Source: Brevibacterium album DSM 18261 | GTDB lineage: Bacteria; Actinomycetota; Actinomycetes; Actinomycetales; Brevibacteriaceae | Assembly (NCBI RefSeq): GCF_000426445.1 | Contig: NZ_AUFJ01000010.1 | Location: 186,001 to 250,000, forward strand | DNA: 64,000 bases | Reading direction: 5' to 3' | Shown here: positions 43,895 to 52,277 of the stretch, piece by piece | How the letters are laid out: every line of letters starts with the position of its first letter | Numbering within the stretch: the first letter of the stretch is position 1 | Translations under genes and position numbers: made by a program | The notes under the pieces: generated by a model | The model's input: the letters and a program-made list of their open reading frames with translations, nothing else | What the model was told of the DNA's origin: nothing | Databases searched by the model: none

Positions 43895-44458
43895 ATGATA
43901 GCCCGCACCTCGCGCACCGTCCTCACCAGGCGCACCGCGGCCTCCGCGCGCGCACTGCCCGCGGCCGCCCTGGCCGCCGCCCTGCTCCTCACCGGCTGCT
44001 CCGGGGCCGGCTCCGGCGGCGAGGAGACCGCCGAGCCGACCGCCGAGGAGACCGGTGCCGACGAGGCCGCACAGGAGGCCACCGCCGAGGCGGAGCAGAG
44101 CCCCAGCGCCCAGGCCACCTCGGGCGCCCTCGTCGAGGACTTCCCCTCGACGATCCAGCAGCTCCCGGACTCGGAGATCGTCCTGTCCTCCGTCGAGCCC
44201 GCGGACGAGGGCGAGCTCGTGAGCGCGAGCCTGACGATGCGCACGGAGTCCTCCGAGGACGATGTCCTGAAGTTCTACTCCGACACCCTCGGCGAGGCGG
44301 ACTTCGCACCGGTGAGCGACGCCTCCTCCGAGGGAGGCGTCACGACCCAGGCCTTCCACGCCGACAACGGCAATCAGCTCCTCTCCGTGAGCATCTCGAC
44401 CGACCAGCAGGACGAGGGCCTGCTCATGGTCACCATCGGCGGGAAGACCCTTCCGTGA
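43895..44458 (+). CDS. Putative lipoprotein
   Basis: The 187-residue protein has a lipoprotein signal peptide: a basic N-terminus, the hydrophobic core ALPAAALAAALLL and the lipobox LTGC with the modified Cys at residue 35. An acidic Glu/Ala/Thr-rich linker (38-75) follows. The C-terminal 100-residue domain, beginning DFPSTIQQLPDSEIVLSSVE, has alternating beta/helix character with SEDDVLKFYSDTLGEADF, similar to small actinobacterial surface lipoproteins of unknown function. Its GTGA stop overlaps the start of the polyprenyl synthase gene, so they are cotranscribed. Confidence 0.75.
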   Translation: MIARTSRTVLTRRTAASARALPAAALAAALLLTGCSGAGSGGEETAEPTAEETGADEAAQEATAEAEQSPSAQATSGALVEDFPSTIQQLPDSEIVLSSVEPADEGELVSASLTMRTESSEDDVLKFYSDTLGEADFAPVSDASSEGGVTTQAFHADNGNQLLSVSISTDQQDEGLLMVTIGGKTLP

Positions 44459-45537
44459 CGGCAGGACGCCTGAGCGCGCCCGCGGCCGTGCGCGCTGCCG
44501 TCGACGCCCGCCTCGCGGAGTTCCTCGCGGACGCGGCTCACCGCCTCCGGGAGATCTCGCCCGCGGCCGACCGCCTCACGGAGCCCCTGCGCGCCTTCGC
44601 CACCGGCGGCAAGCGGGTCCGCGCGATGCTCACCTGGTGGGGCCATGAGATCGGCGGCGGGGAGCCGGGTCCCGCGATCGCCTCGGCCGCGGGCTCGGTC
44701 GAGCTGCTGCACGCCGCCGCCCTCGTCCACGACGACGTCATCGACGCCTCGGAGACGCGCCGGGGCAGCCTCGCCGTTCACACGCGCTTCAGCCGCGAGC
44801 ACGCCGCCGGAGGATGGGCCGGGGACTCCGCCCTGTACGGCGCCTCGGCCGCGATCGTCGCGGGCGACCTGTGCCTCGCCCTCAGTGAGGAGCTCTTCGG
44901 CACCGCCGGGCTCCCGGTCTCCGCCGAGGCGCGCACCGCCCACGATGCGCTGCGCCGCGACGTCATGCTGGGGCAGTTCCTCGACATCGACCTGCAGGCG
45001 CGGCCCGTGCCCCGCGAGGAGCTCTTCGCCCGCGCCTCGGAGGTGCTCACGCACAAGACCGCCCTCTACACCGTCGTCCAGCCGCTCGCGCTGGGCGCGG
45101 CGCTCGCCGGAGCGGGGCCGGAGCTGCTCTCGGCGCTCGAGCGCTACGGCCGTCCCGTGGGCCGGGCCTTCCAGATGCGCGACGACGTGCTGGGGGTGTT
45201 CGGCGAGCCCGCGACGACCGGGAAGCCCGCCGGCGACGACCTCGCGCAGGGCAAGAAGACCCTGCTGGTCGCCGAGGTGCTCGCCCGCGCGGACGCGGAG
45301 CAGGCGGACTGGTTCGCCTCGCGGCTGGGCGATCCGGGGCTCACGCCCGGGGAGATCGCGCGGATGACCGCGCTCATCGCCGACTGCGGCGCGGCCGCGG
45401 AGCTGGAGGAGAGGATCGAGCGGGAGCGCGCCGAGGCCGAGGCCGGTCTGCGCACGCTGCGCACGCTCGGCGTCGCCGAGGCGGATGTGCGGGCGCTCGC
45501 GGCCTTCGCCGACGAGCTCACGCACCGCCGCGCCTGA
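44455..45537 (+). CDS. Polyprenyl synthetase family protein (geranylgeranyl-diphosphate synthase type)
   Basis: The 360-residue trans-prenyltransferase condenses isopentenyl diphosphate onto allylic diphosphates. GGKRVRAMLTWWGHE is near residue 50, the first aspartate-rich motif LVHDDVIDASETRRG near 92, the KTALYTVVQPL segment near 202, and the second aspartate-rich region FQMRDDVLGVFGE near 240, where the fifth position is Gly as in many actinobacterial enzymes. GDDLAQGKKTLL near 262 binds the second substrate. The GTG start overlaps the lipoprotein stop (GTGA). Product chain length cannot be read safely; C20 or longer is likely. Confidence 0.92.
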   Translation: MTAGRLSAPAAVRAAVDARLAEFLADAAHRLREISPAADRLTEPLRAFATGGKRVRAMLTWWGHEIGGGEPGPAIASAAGSVELLHAAALVHDDVIDASETRRGSLAVHTRFSREHAAGGWAGDSALYGASAAIVAGDLCLALSEELFGTAGLPVSAEARTAHDALRRDVMLGQFLDIDLQARPVPREELFARASEVLTHKTALYTVVQPLALGAALAGAGPELLSALERYGRPVGRAFQMRDDVLGVFGEPATTGKPAGDDLAQGKKTLLVAEVLARADAEQADWFASRLGDPGLTPGEIARMTALIADCGAAAELEERIERERAEAEAGLRTLRTLGVAEADVRALAAFADELTHRRA

Positions 45538-45553
45538 GGCGCACGGGCGCGGC

Positions 45554-45910
45554 TCAGAACGCCAGCGCCTGCGCCCTGCGGCGCACCTCCGTCTTGCTCC
45601 CGGAGCGCAGGAGGTCGATGGGGCGGCCCGGCAGGGAGTCATCGGGGGTGAAGAGCCAGGCGATCGCGGCCTCGTCGTCGAAGCCGGCGTCCCGGAGGGT
45701 GATGAGGGTGCCCTTGAGGTGCTTGAGCGGCAGGTGGGCCTCGTCCAGGAACAGCGCGGGGACCTGGAAGATCGCCCGCTCCGTCCGCCGGACGCCGATG
45801 ATCGCCCGCTCCTCGACGAAGCGGCGGACCTTGGATATCCCCAGACCGGACCGCTCGGCGATATCGGGGAGCGGGAGCCAGGCGTCGACGAGGTCATCTG
45901 TTCTGTTCAC
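45554..45910 (-). CDS. Rv2175c-like DNA-binding protein
   Basis: The 118-residue protein matches the Mycobacterium tuberculosis Rv2175c family: an N-terminal winged helix (WLPLPDIAERSGLGISKVRR, then FVEERAIIGVRRTER) and a C-terminal domain with LPLKHLKGTLITLRDAGFDD and EEAIAWLF-like end. In mycobacteria Rv2175c is phosphorylated by the adjacent kinase PknL, which alters DNA binding; here a PASTA kinase is encoded 1.3 kb away on the other strand. The start is GTG 45908-45910 with TAGGCT ending 6 nt upstream, consistent with a leaderless transcript. It is convergent with the polyprenyl synthase gene, 16 nt apart. Confidence 0.85.
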   Translation of the reverse strand: MNRTDDLVDAWLPLPDIAERSGLGISKVRRFVEERAIIGVRRTERAIFQVPALFLDEAHLPLKHLKGTLITLRDAGFDDEAAIAWLFTPDDSLPGRPIDLLRSGSKTEVRRRAQALAF

Positions 45911-46088
45911 CCCTCCAGCCTAGCGCCCGGACCCACGCGGGTCACACGTGCGCACCGTGCCGACACGCCCGGCGAGGGTGCGCGGCTTCCGGGCGCGGCC
46001 CCGGATACGCTTCTACCGAACGTGCACCGCGCCCGGCCCCGCCTGGTCCCGGCCGTGCACTCCCCCGGACGCAGCACAGGACGGATTG

Positions 46089-47177
46089 ATGACCTCGACG
46101 ACGGACCCCTTCGCGCTTCCCGCCCGCGGCCGCCGGTCGCGGGCCCGGACGGCCCTGCGCGAGGCCGGCCCGCTGGAGGTGTCCACGATGCTGAGCGAGG
46201 CGCCCACCGCAGCCGGCGAGCCCGCACCTGCGGAGCCGCCCGCGCTCCCGCTGTGCATCCCCTCCGGTCCCGGCTTCCTCTCCGGCACCGCCGGGGAGTC
46301 AGTGCCGGTCTCCCACGGCGGGCGCACCTACCGGGTGCGCACCGGCGACGACCTGGCGAGCGTGGCCGCGCGGTTCGGCGTCTCCGTGCCCGCACTCGTG
46401 GAGCTCAACGGCCTCGGCCGGCGCCCGCGCCTGCAGCCGGGGCAGATCGTCTCGCTGCCGGAGAGGCAGGCCGCGCAGGGGGCCGCGACGGTGCGCGTGC
46501 GTCCCGGCGACACCCTCGACTCGGTCGCCGCCGCCCAGCACGTCAGCCCCGCCGAACTCCGCCGCGCGAACGCGATGGGCGAGTCCTCCCTCATCGTCGA
46601 GGGCGAGCTCCTCGACCTGGCGGGCTCCGGGGCGATGAGCCACCGCCCGCCGCTGCGCATCGAGGATCTGGGCGAGCTGCCGTTCGTCGCCGGCGGCACC
46701 GCCGAGCACCCTCCCGAGACCCTGCTGGCCGCGCGCGTCAACAAGCGGACGCTGCACACCCGCGAGATCCCCTCGCGCAGGGCCGCGCGCCGCATGATCG
46801 AGGCGGTCGCGGGCGAGCACTCCGTGGATCCGCAGCTGGCCTCGGCGGTCGCGCAGCTCGAGAGCGGCTGGCACCACGGCGTCGTGAGCCCCGGCAACGC
46901 CATCGGGATCATGCAGGTCACCCCGCATGCGGCATGGACGGCGTCCGTGCGGATCGCACGGCGCCTCGATGTGCTCGACGCGCGCGACAACGTGACCGCC
47001 GGCGTGGTCATCCTCTCAGCCCTCCTCGACGCCGCCCGGGACGAGAAGGAGGCTCTCGCCGCCTACCACCAGGGGCTGCGCTCCCTGCGCGCGGGCGGCG
47101 TCTACCCCGATGCGGGCCGCTTCGCCGCGAATGCCCTCATCATCGCCGAACGACTGCGCGCGGAGGTGCGACGATGA
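46089..47177 (+). CDS. LysM-domain lytic transglycosylase-like protein
   Basis: The 362-residue protein has two LysM repeats, about residues 80-125 (YRVRTGDDLASVAARFGVS) and 135-180 (VRVRPGDTLDSVAAAQHVS), which bind peptidoglycan. A C-terminal lytic transglycosylase domain follows (AGEHSVDPQLASAVAQLESG with the catalytic Glu near 258, then AIGIMQVTP and GLRSLRAGGVYPDA). Such enzymes cleave glycan strands. No signal peptide or membrane helix is visible from this start, which is odd for a wall enzyme. ATG 46089 has AGGA 7-8 nt upstream; upstream in-frame codons do not add a signal peptide. It overlaps the kinase gene by 4 bp (ATGA). Confidence 0.85.
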   Translation: MTSTTDPFALPARGRRSRARTALREAGPLEVSTMLSEAPTAAGEPAPAEPPALPLCIPSGPGFLSGTAGESVPVSHGGRTYRVRTGDDLASVAARFGVSVPALVELNGLGRRPRLQPGQIVSLPERQAAQGAATVRVRPGDTLDSVAAAQHVSPAELRRANAMGESSLIVEGELLDLAGSGAMSHRPPLRIEDLGELPFVAGGTAEHPPETLLAARVNKRTLHTREIPSRRAARRMIEAVAGEHSVDPQLASAVAQLESGWHHGVVSPGNAIGIMQVTPHAAWTASVRIARRLDVLDARDNVTAGVVILSALLDAARDEKEALAAYHQGLRSLRAGGVYPDAGRFAANALIIAERLRAEVRR

Positions 47178-49105
47178 CCACGCTCACCGATCCGCTCATC
47201 GGGGCGAGCCTCGACGACCGCTATCGGGTGGACGCGCCCGTGGCCCGCGGCGGCATGGCGATGGTCTACCGGGGCACGGACCTGCGCCTGGACCGCGTCG
47301 TCGCGCTCAAGGTCATGCACCGGCACCTCATCGACGACGACGGCTTCGTCGAGCGCTTCCAGCGCGAGGCACGTGCGGCGGCGGGCCTCTTCCACCCCAA
47401 TCTCGTCGCCGTCCACGACACGGGACGAGACGGCGACGCCGTGTACCTCGTGATGGAGTACCTGCCGAACGTCACCCTGCGGCGCGAGCTCCGCCACCGC
47501 GGCCACCTCTCCCCGCGGCAGGCGCTCGTGGTCCTCGACGCCGTGCTCGCCGGCCTCGAGGCCGTGCACTCCGCCGGGATGATCCACCGCGACCTCAAGC
47601 CCGACAACGTGCTCCTGGGCGAGGACGGGAAGATCAAGCTCGCGGACTTCGGGCTCGCCCGCGCGGTGAGCTCGGCCACGACGACCAAGACCCTCATGGG
47701 CACGGTGGGCTATGTCGCCCCCGAACTCGTGACGCGCACGGGCGCGGATGCGCGCACGGACCTCTACACCGTGGGCATCATGCTCTACGAGATGCTCACA
47801 GGAGAGCAGCCGTACACCGATGACGTGCCCATCCGCGTCGCCTACCGCCACGTCCACGACGACGTGCCGGCGCCTTCGGGCCTCGTGCCCGGCCTCTCTC
47901 CGCGCCTCGACGCCCTCGTCCTGTGGGCGACGGCCCGCGATCCCGAGGAGCGCCCGCAGTCCTCGACGGCGCTGCGGGAGGCCCTCGCCGAGGCCCGCGC
48001 CGAGCTCACCCCCGGCGAGCTCGACCTCGGCTCCGGGGAGCTGCCCGCCGCCGCGCTCGACGAGACCCGGCCCCTGCTCGTCCCCACCGCGACGATCCGC
48101 ACGGCTGCGTCCGCCGACAGCGGCGAGGTGCCCCGGTCGACGGACGAGATCCCCTACCTCGGCGCACCCGCGGAGGGCCTCGACGAGGAGGCGGATGCGG
48201 AGGGCACCTGGACGAAGACGAGCGGACCCGCAGGTGCGGCAGCAGCCGCGCGGGATGCCGATCCGAACGAGGACGCAGGAGAGCCGGCGGGCGCCGAGGC
48301 CTCCCCCGCCGGGCCGGAGTCCGGTGGCGCGGGACCGGCGCCCCGGCGCCGCGGGGCCCGCCTCGCGCTCATCCTCGTAGCCGCCGTTCTCGTCCTGGGC
48401 CTCACCGCCGCCGGCCTCTACCTCTCCCGTGACCGGACCGCGACCGTCCCGGACGTCCAGACGGGGCAGGATCCGGACGAGGCCGTCGCCCTCATCGAGG
48501 AGGCCGGCTTCGAGGTCGAGACCGTCGAGGCACACAGCGATTCGGTGCCGGCCGGCCGCGTGCTCGGCGCGGACCCGGCCGGGGGCGCGGAGCTGCGGCC
48601 CGGCGACACGGTGACGCTCACCCTCTCCCAGGGCGAGGAGCTGTTCACGGTGCCCGATGTGACGGGATCGGCCGAGGCCGATGCCCGGATCACCCTCGAG
48701 TCCTCGGGCATGGTGCTCGGCAAGATCACCCGGGAGTTCTCCGACGAGGTGCCCGACGGCAGCGTCATCAGCCAGGGCGTGGGCGGTGAGGAGCAGGTCG
48801 CGAAGGGCACCGCCGTGGACCTCGTGGTCTCACGCGGCGTCGAGCCCATCGAGGTGCCCATCGTCACCGGCATCGACTACGAGTCCGCCTTCGGCCGGCT
48901 CGCCCGCATGGGGTTCAAGGTCTCCCGCGAAGACGTGTTCGACGAGGAGGTGCCCGCGGGCAAGGTCGTCTCCCAGTACCCGCGCGGCCGCGAGGAGCGC
49001 CACGAGGGCGATCTCATCATGCTCAGGGTCTCGAAGGGCCCGGAGGCGGAGAGCGGCGCGGACGACGCGAACGGCGAGGAGCCGGCCCCCGCCGAGGAGG
49101 AGTGA
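47174..49105 (+). CDS. PASTA-domain serine/threonine protein kinase (PknL/PknB-like)
   Basis: The 643-residue transmembrane kinase has an N-terminal catalytic domain. The glycine loop is VARGGMAMVYRG, the lysine lies in VVALKVM near residue 42, the catalytic loop HRDLKPDNVLL near 138, and DFGLAR near 157. The activation loop SATTTKTLMGT and GYVAPE follow. An acidic juxtamembrane linker (280-390) leads to one membrane helix near 396-418 (LALILVAAVLVLGLTAAGLY). Three extracellular PASTA domains (about 425-488, 490-555, 557-625) should sense lipid II or muropeptides. Position beside an Rv2175c-like gene supports a PknL-type assignment. Coupling to the transglycosylase gene suggests a wall-homeostasis module. 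Confidence 0.93.
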   Translation: MTTLTDPLIGASLDDRYRVDAPVARGGMAMVYRGTDLRLDRVVALKVMHRHLIDDDGFVERFQREARAAAGLFHPNLVAVHDTGRDGDAVYLVMEYLPNVTLRRELRHRGHLSPRQALVVLDAVLAGLEAVHSAGMIHRDLKPDNVLLGEDGKIKLADFGLARAVSSATTTKTLMGTVGYVAPELVTRTGADARTDLYTVGIMLYEMLTGEQPYTDDVPIRVAYRHVHDDVPAPSGLVPGLSPRLDALVLWATARDPEERPQSSTALREALAEARAELTPGELDLGSGELPAAALDETRPLLVPTATIRTAASADSGEVPRSTDEIPYLGAPAEGLDEEADAEGTWTKTSGPAGAAAAARDADPNEDAGEPAGAEASPAGPESGGAGPAPRRRGARLALILVAAVLVLGLTAAGLYLSRDRTATVPDVQTGQDPDEAVALIEEAGFEVETVEAHSDSVPAGRVLGADPAGGAELRPGDTVTLTLSQGEELFTVPDVTGSAEADARITLESSGMVLGKITREFSDEVPDGSVISQGVGGEEQVAKGTAVDLVVSRGVEPIEVPIVTGIDYESAFGRLARMGFKVSREDVFDEEVPAGKVVSQYPRGREERHEGDLIMLRVSKGPEAESGADDANGEEPAPAEEE

Positions 49106-49129
49106 GCGGCTTCAGCTGAGACCGCCGGC

Positions 49130-50188
49130 TCAGGCGCCTGCGGTGCGCTCGGCAAGCTCCGCAAGGACCCCGGCTGCGGCCTCGGCAGCGGCCGTGTCCA
49201 CGTCCAGATGGGTGACGAGCCGGCAGGCCTGTGCACCCAGCGGGGTGATGCGCACTCCGCGTTCCGCCGCGAGCCGGGCGAACTCGACCGCGTCGACCGA
49301 GAGCCCTTCCGTGCTGATGAAGGCGATGTTGGTCTCGACGATGCCCGGATCGCACGTGCCGGGCACGGCGGCGGCGATGCGCGCGGCGATGAGGGCCGCG
49401 TGCGCATGGTCCTCGGCGAGGCGGTCCACGTTGTGCTCGAGCGCGTAGAGGCCGGCGGCCGCGAGGATCCCGGCCTGACGCATGCCGCCTCCGTAGCGCT
49501 TGCGCAGGTGACGAGCGTGGCCGATGAGTTCGGCGTCACCGGTCAGCACGCTGCCGACGGGGGCGCCCAGCCCCTTGGAGAGGCACAGGCTCACCGTGTC
49601 CGCGCACGCGCCCTGGTCCGCGAAGGAGCAGCCGCTCGCGACCACGGCGTTCGCCACGCGGGCCCCGTCCATGTGGACCCGGATGCCGCGCTCGGCCGTC
49701 AGCGTGCGCAGGCGGCGCAGTTCGGCGAGATCCGCGATCCGCCCGCCGGAGAAGTTGTGCGTGTTCTCGACCGCGATCGCCCCCGTCGCCACCTGGTTGT
49801 ATCCGCTGCCGGGCTCCGCGAGCGCGAGAGCCGCGTCGGCCGACAGCGTGCCGTCCGGGGAGATCCACGTGCGGCTCGTGACTCCCGCGAGCGCGGCGTG
49901 ACCACCCACCTCCGCGCGCAGCACGTGGGCGCGGGACTCCGCGAGCAGCTCGCTCCCCCGCGGGACGAGCGCTGCCACGCCCAGCATGTTGGTCATGGAG
50001 CCGGACGGGCAGAAGAGCCCGGCCTCGTGGCCGAAGAGCTCGGCGACCCGGGCCTCGAGCGCATTGACCGTCGGATCCTCGGCGTAGACGTCGTCGCCCA
50101 CCTCCGCGTACGCCATCGCCTGCCGCATCTCCGAGGAGGGGCGGGTGAGCGTGTCGGAGCGCAGATCGGCCAGCAGCTGCTCCGTCAT
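49130..50188 (-). CDS. Threonine aldolase family protein (PLP-dependent)
   Basis: The 352-residue enzyme would split L-threonine or L-allo-threonine into glycine and acetaldehyde, or act on a related beta-hydroxy amino acid. It begins DLRSDTLTRPSSEMRQAM, followed by VGDDVYAEDPTVNALE, and has ENTHNFSGG near residue 146, RVHMDGARVANA with the PLP Asp near 173, and SLCLSKGLGAPVGSV carrying the PLP lysine near 203. KRYGGGMRQAG follows. The ATG overlaps the DAHP synthase stop by 4 bp (ATGA). Glycine release fits the nearby gcvH gene, though this is inference. Confidence 0.9.
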   Translation of the reverse strand: MTEQLLADLRSDTLTRPSSEMRQAMAYAEVGDDVYAEDPTVNALEARVAELFGHEAGLFCPSGSMTNMLGVAALVPRGSELLAESRAHVLRAEVGGHAALAGVTSRTWISPDGTLSADAALALAEPGSGYNQVATGAIAVENTHNFSGGRIADLAELRRLRTLTAERGIRVHMDGARVANAVVASGCSFADQGACADTVSLCLSKGLGAPVGSVLTGDAELIGHARHLRKRYGGGMRQAGILAAAGLYALEHNVDRLAEDHAHAALIAARIAAAVPGTCDPGIVETNIAFISTEGLSVDAVEFARLAAERGVRITPLGAQACRLVTHLDVDTAAAEAAAGVLAELAERTAGA

Positions 50189-51585
50189 GCGCGCGAGGCC
50201 CGGGTCAGCAGCTCCGCGACCTGGAAGGCCATCTCGAGCGACTGATCGTGGTTGAGGCGCGGGTCCACGAGCGTCTCGTAGCGGCGGCGCAGCCCCTCCT
50301 CGTCGATCTGCGCACCGCCGCCGAGGACCTCGGTGACGTCGTCGCCGGTCAGCTCGATGTGGAGCCCGCCGGGGATCGTGCCGGCCTCTGCATGGGCGTC
50401 GAAGAAGCCCGCGACCTCCTCGACGACGTCCTCGAAGCGGCGGGTCTTGAAGCCGTTGCCGGAGGTGATGGTGTTGCCGTGCATAGGGTCGCACACCCAC
50501 GCGACCTGGGGCACCTCGCGGCCGACCTCGTTCAGCAGCGCGGGCAGCTTCTCCCGGATCTGCCCGGCGCCCATCCGGGTGATGAAGCTCAGGCGGCCGG
50601 GGGTGCGCTCGGGATCGAGCTTGTCGACCAGGCGAAGGACGTCGTCCTTGGTGGCGCCGGGGCCCAGCTTCACGCCGATGGGGTTGTGCACCTTGGAGAG
50701 GAAGTCCACGTGCGCGCCGTCGATCTCGCGGGTCCGCTCGCCGATCCACAGGTAGTGCCCGGACACGGCGTAGGGATTGCCGGTGCGGGAGTCGACGCGG
50801 GTGAGCGCGCGTTCGTACTCGAGCAGCAGGGCCTCGTGCGCGGCGAAGAACTCGACGGTGCCCAGCGCATCGAAATCGGCCCCGCAGGCGGCCATGAACT
50901 TCAGCGCGCGGTCGATCTCGCGCGCGATCTGCTCGTAGCGGTGGTAGTTGGGGTTGGAGCCGAGGAAGCCGCGGTTCCATTCGTGCACGCGCCGGAGGTC
51001 GGCGAAGCCGCCCTGGGTGAAGGCGCGCAGCAGGTTCAGCGTCGAGGCAGAGGTGTGGTACGCCTGCAGCAGCCGGCCGGGATCGTGGCGGCGGGCCTCG
51101 GGTGTGAACTCGTGGCTGTTGACGATGTCGCCGCGGTAGGAGGGCAGCGTCACCCCGTCGCGGGTCTCCTCGTCCGAGGAGCGCGGCTTGGCGAACTGGC
51201 CGGCCATGCGGCCCATCTTCACGACCGGGACGGAGCCGGCGTAGGTGAGGACGGCTGCCATCTGCAGGACCGTCTGGACGCGGCGGCGGATCTTGTCCGC
51301 CGTGGCGTCCGCGAACGTCTCCGCGCAGTCGCCGCCGGCGAGCATGAAGGCCCGGCCGGCGGCCACCTCGGCGATCCGGCTGCGGAGCAGATCGGCCTCG
51401 CCCGCGAACACGAGCGGGGGGACGGCGCGGAGCTCCTCGAGCACGGCCTCCAGCTCAGCGGGGTCCTGATACGTGGGCTGCTGCCTGGGACCGAGCCTGC
51501 GCCAGGTCTCCAGGCCCGCGAGCGTCTCCGGGGTCGCCTGTGCGGAGCCCACCGCCTCGAAGCGGGGGTCGTCGTGGAAGCTCAA
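50185..51585 (-). CDS. aroG: Class II 3-deoxy-7-phosphoheptulonate synthase
   Basis: The 466-residue type II (plant/mycobacterial) DAHP synthase catalyses the first step of the shikimate pathway from phosphoenolpyruvate and erythrose 4-phosphate. Motifs are FMLAGGDCAETFAD with the metal Cys near residue 85, VKMGRMAGQFAKPRSS near 122, YRGDIVNSHEF near 148, GERTREIDGAHVDFLS near 278, PIGVKLGP near 300, VCDPMHGNT near 364 and GGLHIELTGDDVTE near 404. The start is TTG 51583-51585, with AAAGG 8-9 nt upstream and the family-typical N-terminus following; no ATG or GTG fits as well. It has a 102-nt leader after the BFN-domain gene. Confidence 0.95.
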   Translation of the reverse strand: MSFHDDPRFEAVGSAQATPETLAGLETWRRLGPRQQPTYQDPAELEAVLEELRAVPPLVFAGEADLLRSRIAEVAAGRAFMLAGGDCAETFADATADKIRRRVQTVLQMAAVLTYAGSVPVVKMGRMAGQFAKPRSSDEETRDGVTLPSYRGDIVNSHEFTPEARRHDPGRLLQAYHTSASTLNLLRAFTQGGFADLRRVHEWNRGFLGSNPNYHRYEQIAREIDRALKFMAACGADFDALGTVEFFAAHEALLLEYERALTRVDSRTGNPYAVSGHYLWIGERTREIDGAHVDFLSKVHNPIGVKLGPGATKDDVLRLVDKLDPERTPGRLSFITRMGAGQIREKLPALLNEVGREVPQVAWVCDPMHGNTITSGNGFKTRRFEDVVEEVAGFFDAHAEAGTIPGGLHIELTGDDVTEVLGGGAQIDEEGLRRRYETLVDPRLNHDQSLEMAFQVAELLTRASRA

Positions 51586-51687
51586 GTGCCGGCCTTTCTG
51601 TTCAGCGTGATCCGGGGTCCGTGCGAGGGCAGGACGGTCCCGGAGCCGGGCGCGACCGCGCGGCCGTCCCGGGAAGAGGCTACGGGC

Positions 51688-52266
51688 TCAGCGCGCGTCG
51701 TCGCCGTCCGTGTCGCCATGCGGATGCTCGTCGTCCTCCGCGCCCTCGTCCGCCTCGCCGTCGGCCTCTCCCCCGGCCTCGGACTCGTCCGCGTCCTCGG
51801 ACTCGAAGTCCTCGGCGGAGACGTGGTCGAGGAACTCGCGGAACTGCGCGACGGCGTCCTCATCGGGTTCGGGGGCATCGATGCCGTCATCGGCGAGGAC
51901 CGCCTCGTCGACGAAGACCGAGGCATCGGCGGTCAGGGCGAGGAGGGCGGCATCGGAGGGCCGCGCGGAGAGCGTATGGCCGTCGTCCATGCGGATCTCC
52001 GCGAGGAAGGTCTGATCCTCGCGGCCTGTCACGGCGACCCCGGTGATCCGGGCGCCGTAGAGGCCGAGCGCGTCGATGACGAGCTGGTGGGTGAGCGGCC
52101 GGGGCGCGACCAGCATGCGCTTGGCCATCGTGATGGCCGCGGCCTCCTGGGAGCCGATCCAGATGGGGAGGTACCGCGGACGGTCCAGTGCCTTGAGGAT
52201 GAGGATCGGCTGGTTGGCGGGCAGCTCGATCCTGATCCCCACGACCTCGACTTCGACTTCAGCCAT
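51688..52266 (-). CDS. Bifunctional nuclease (BFN/DUF151) domain protein
   Basis: The 192-residue protein contains a complete BFN/DUF151 domain (about residues 1-130): VVGIRIELPANQPILILKA, YLPIWIGSQEAAAI and the SARPSDAALLAL end. A strongly acidic Glu/Asp/Gly tail fills the last 50 residues. In plants the domain has nuclease activity, but in actinobacteria the role is unproven; this gene regularly neighbours gcvH, garA and MerR-type regulators. The MerR gene usually found here is absent. ATG 52266 follows the FHA gene after 11 nt. Confidence 0.88.
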   Translation of the reverse strand: MAEVEVEVVGIRIELPANQPILILKALDRPRYLPIWIGSQEAAAITMAKRMLVAPRPLTHQLVIDALGLYGARITGVAVTGREDQTFLAEIRMDDGHTLSARPSDAALLALTADASVFVDEAVLADDGIDAPEPDEDAVAQFREFLDHVSAEDFESEDADESEAGGEADGEADEGAEDDEHPHGDTDGDDAR

Positions 52267-52277
52267 GACCGCCCGTC

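Noticed and set aside
45175..45235. Damaged second aspartate-rich motif in the polyprenyl synthase (DDVLG)
   Set aside because: Many actinobacterial geranylgeranyl-diphosphate synthases have the same form, so it is not a lesion.
45911..46088. c-di-AMP (ydaO) riboswitch before the LysM transglycosylase gene
   Set aside because: The expected conserved blocks are not visible in the 178-nt region.
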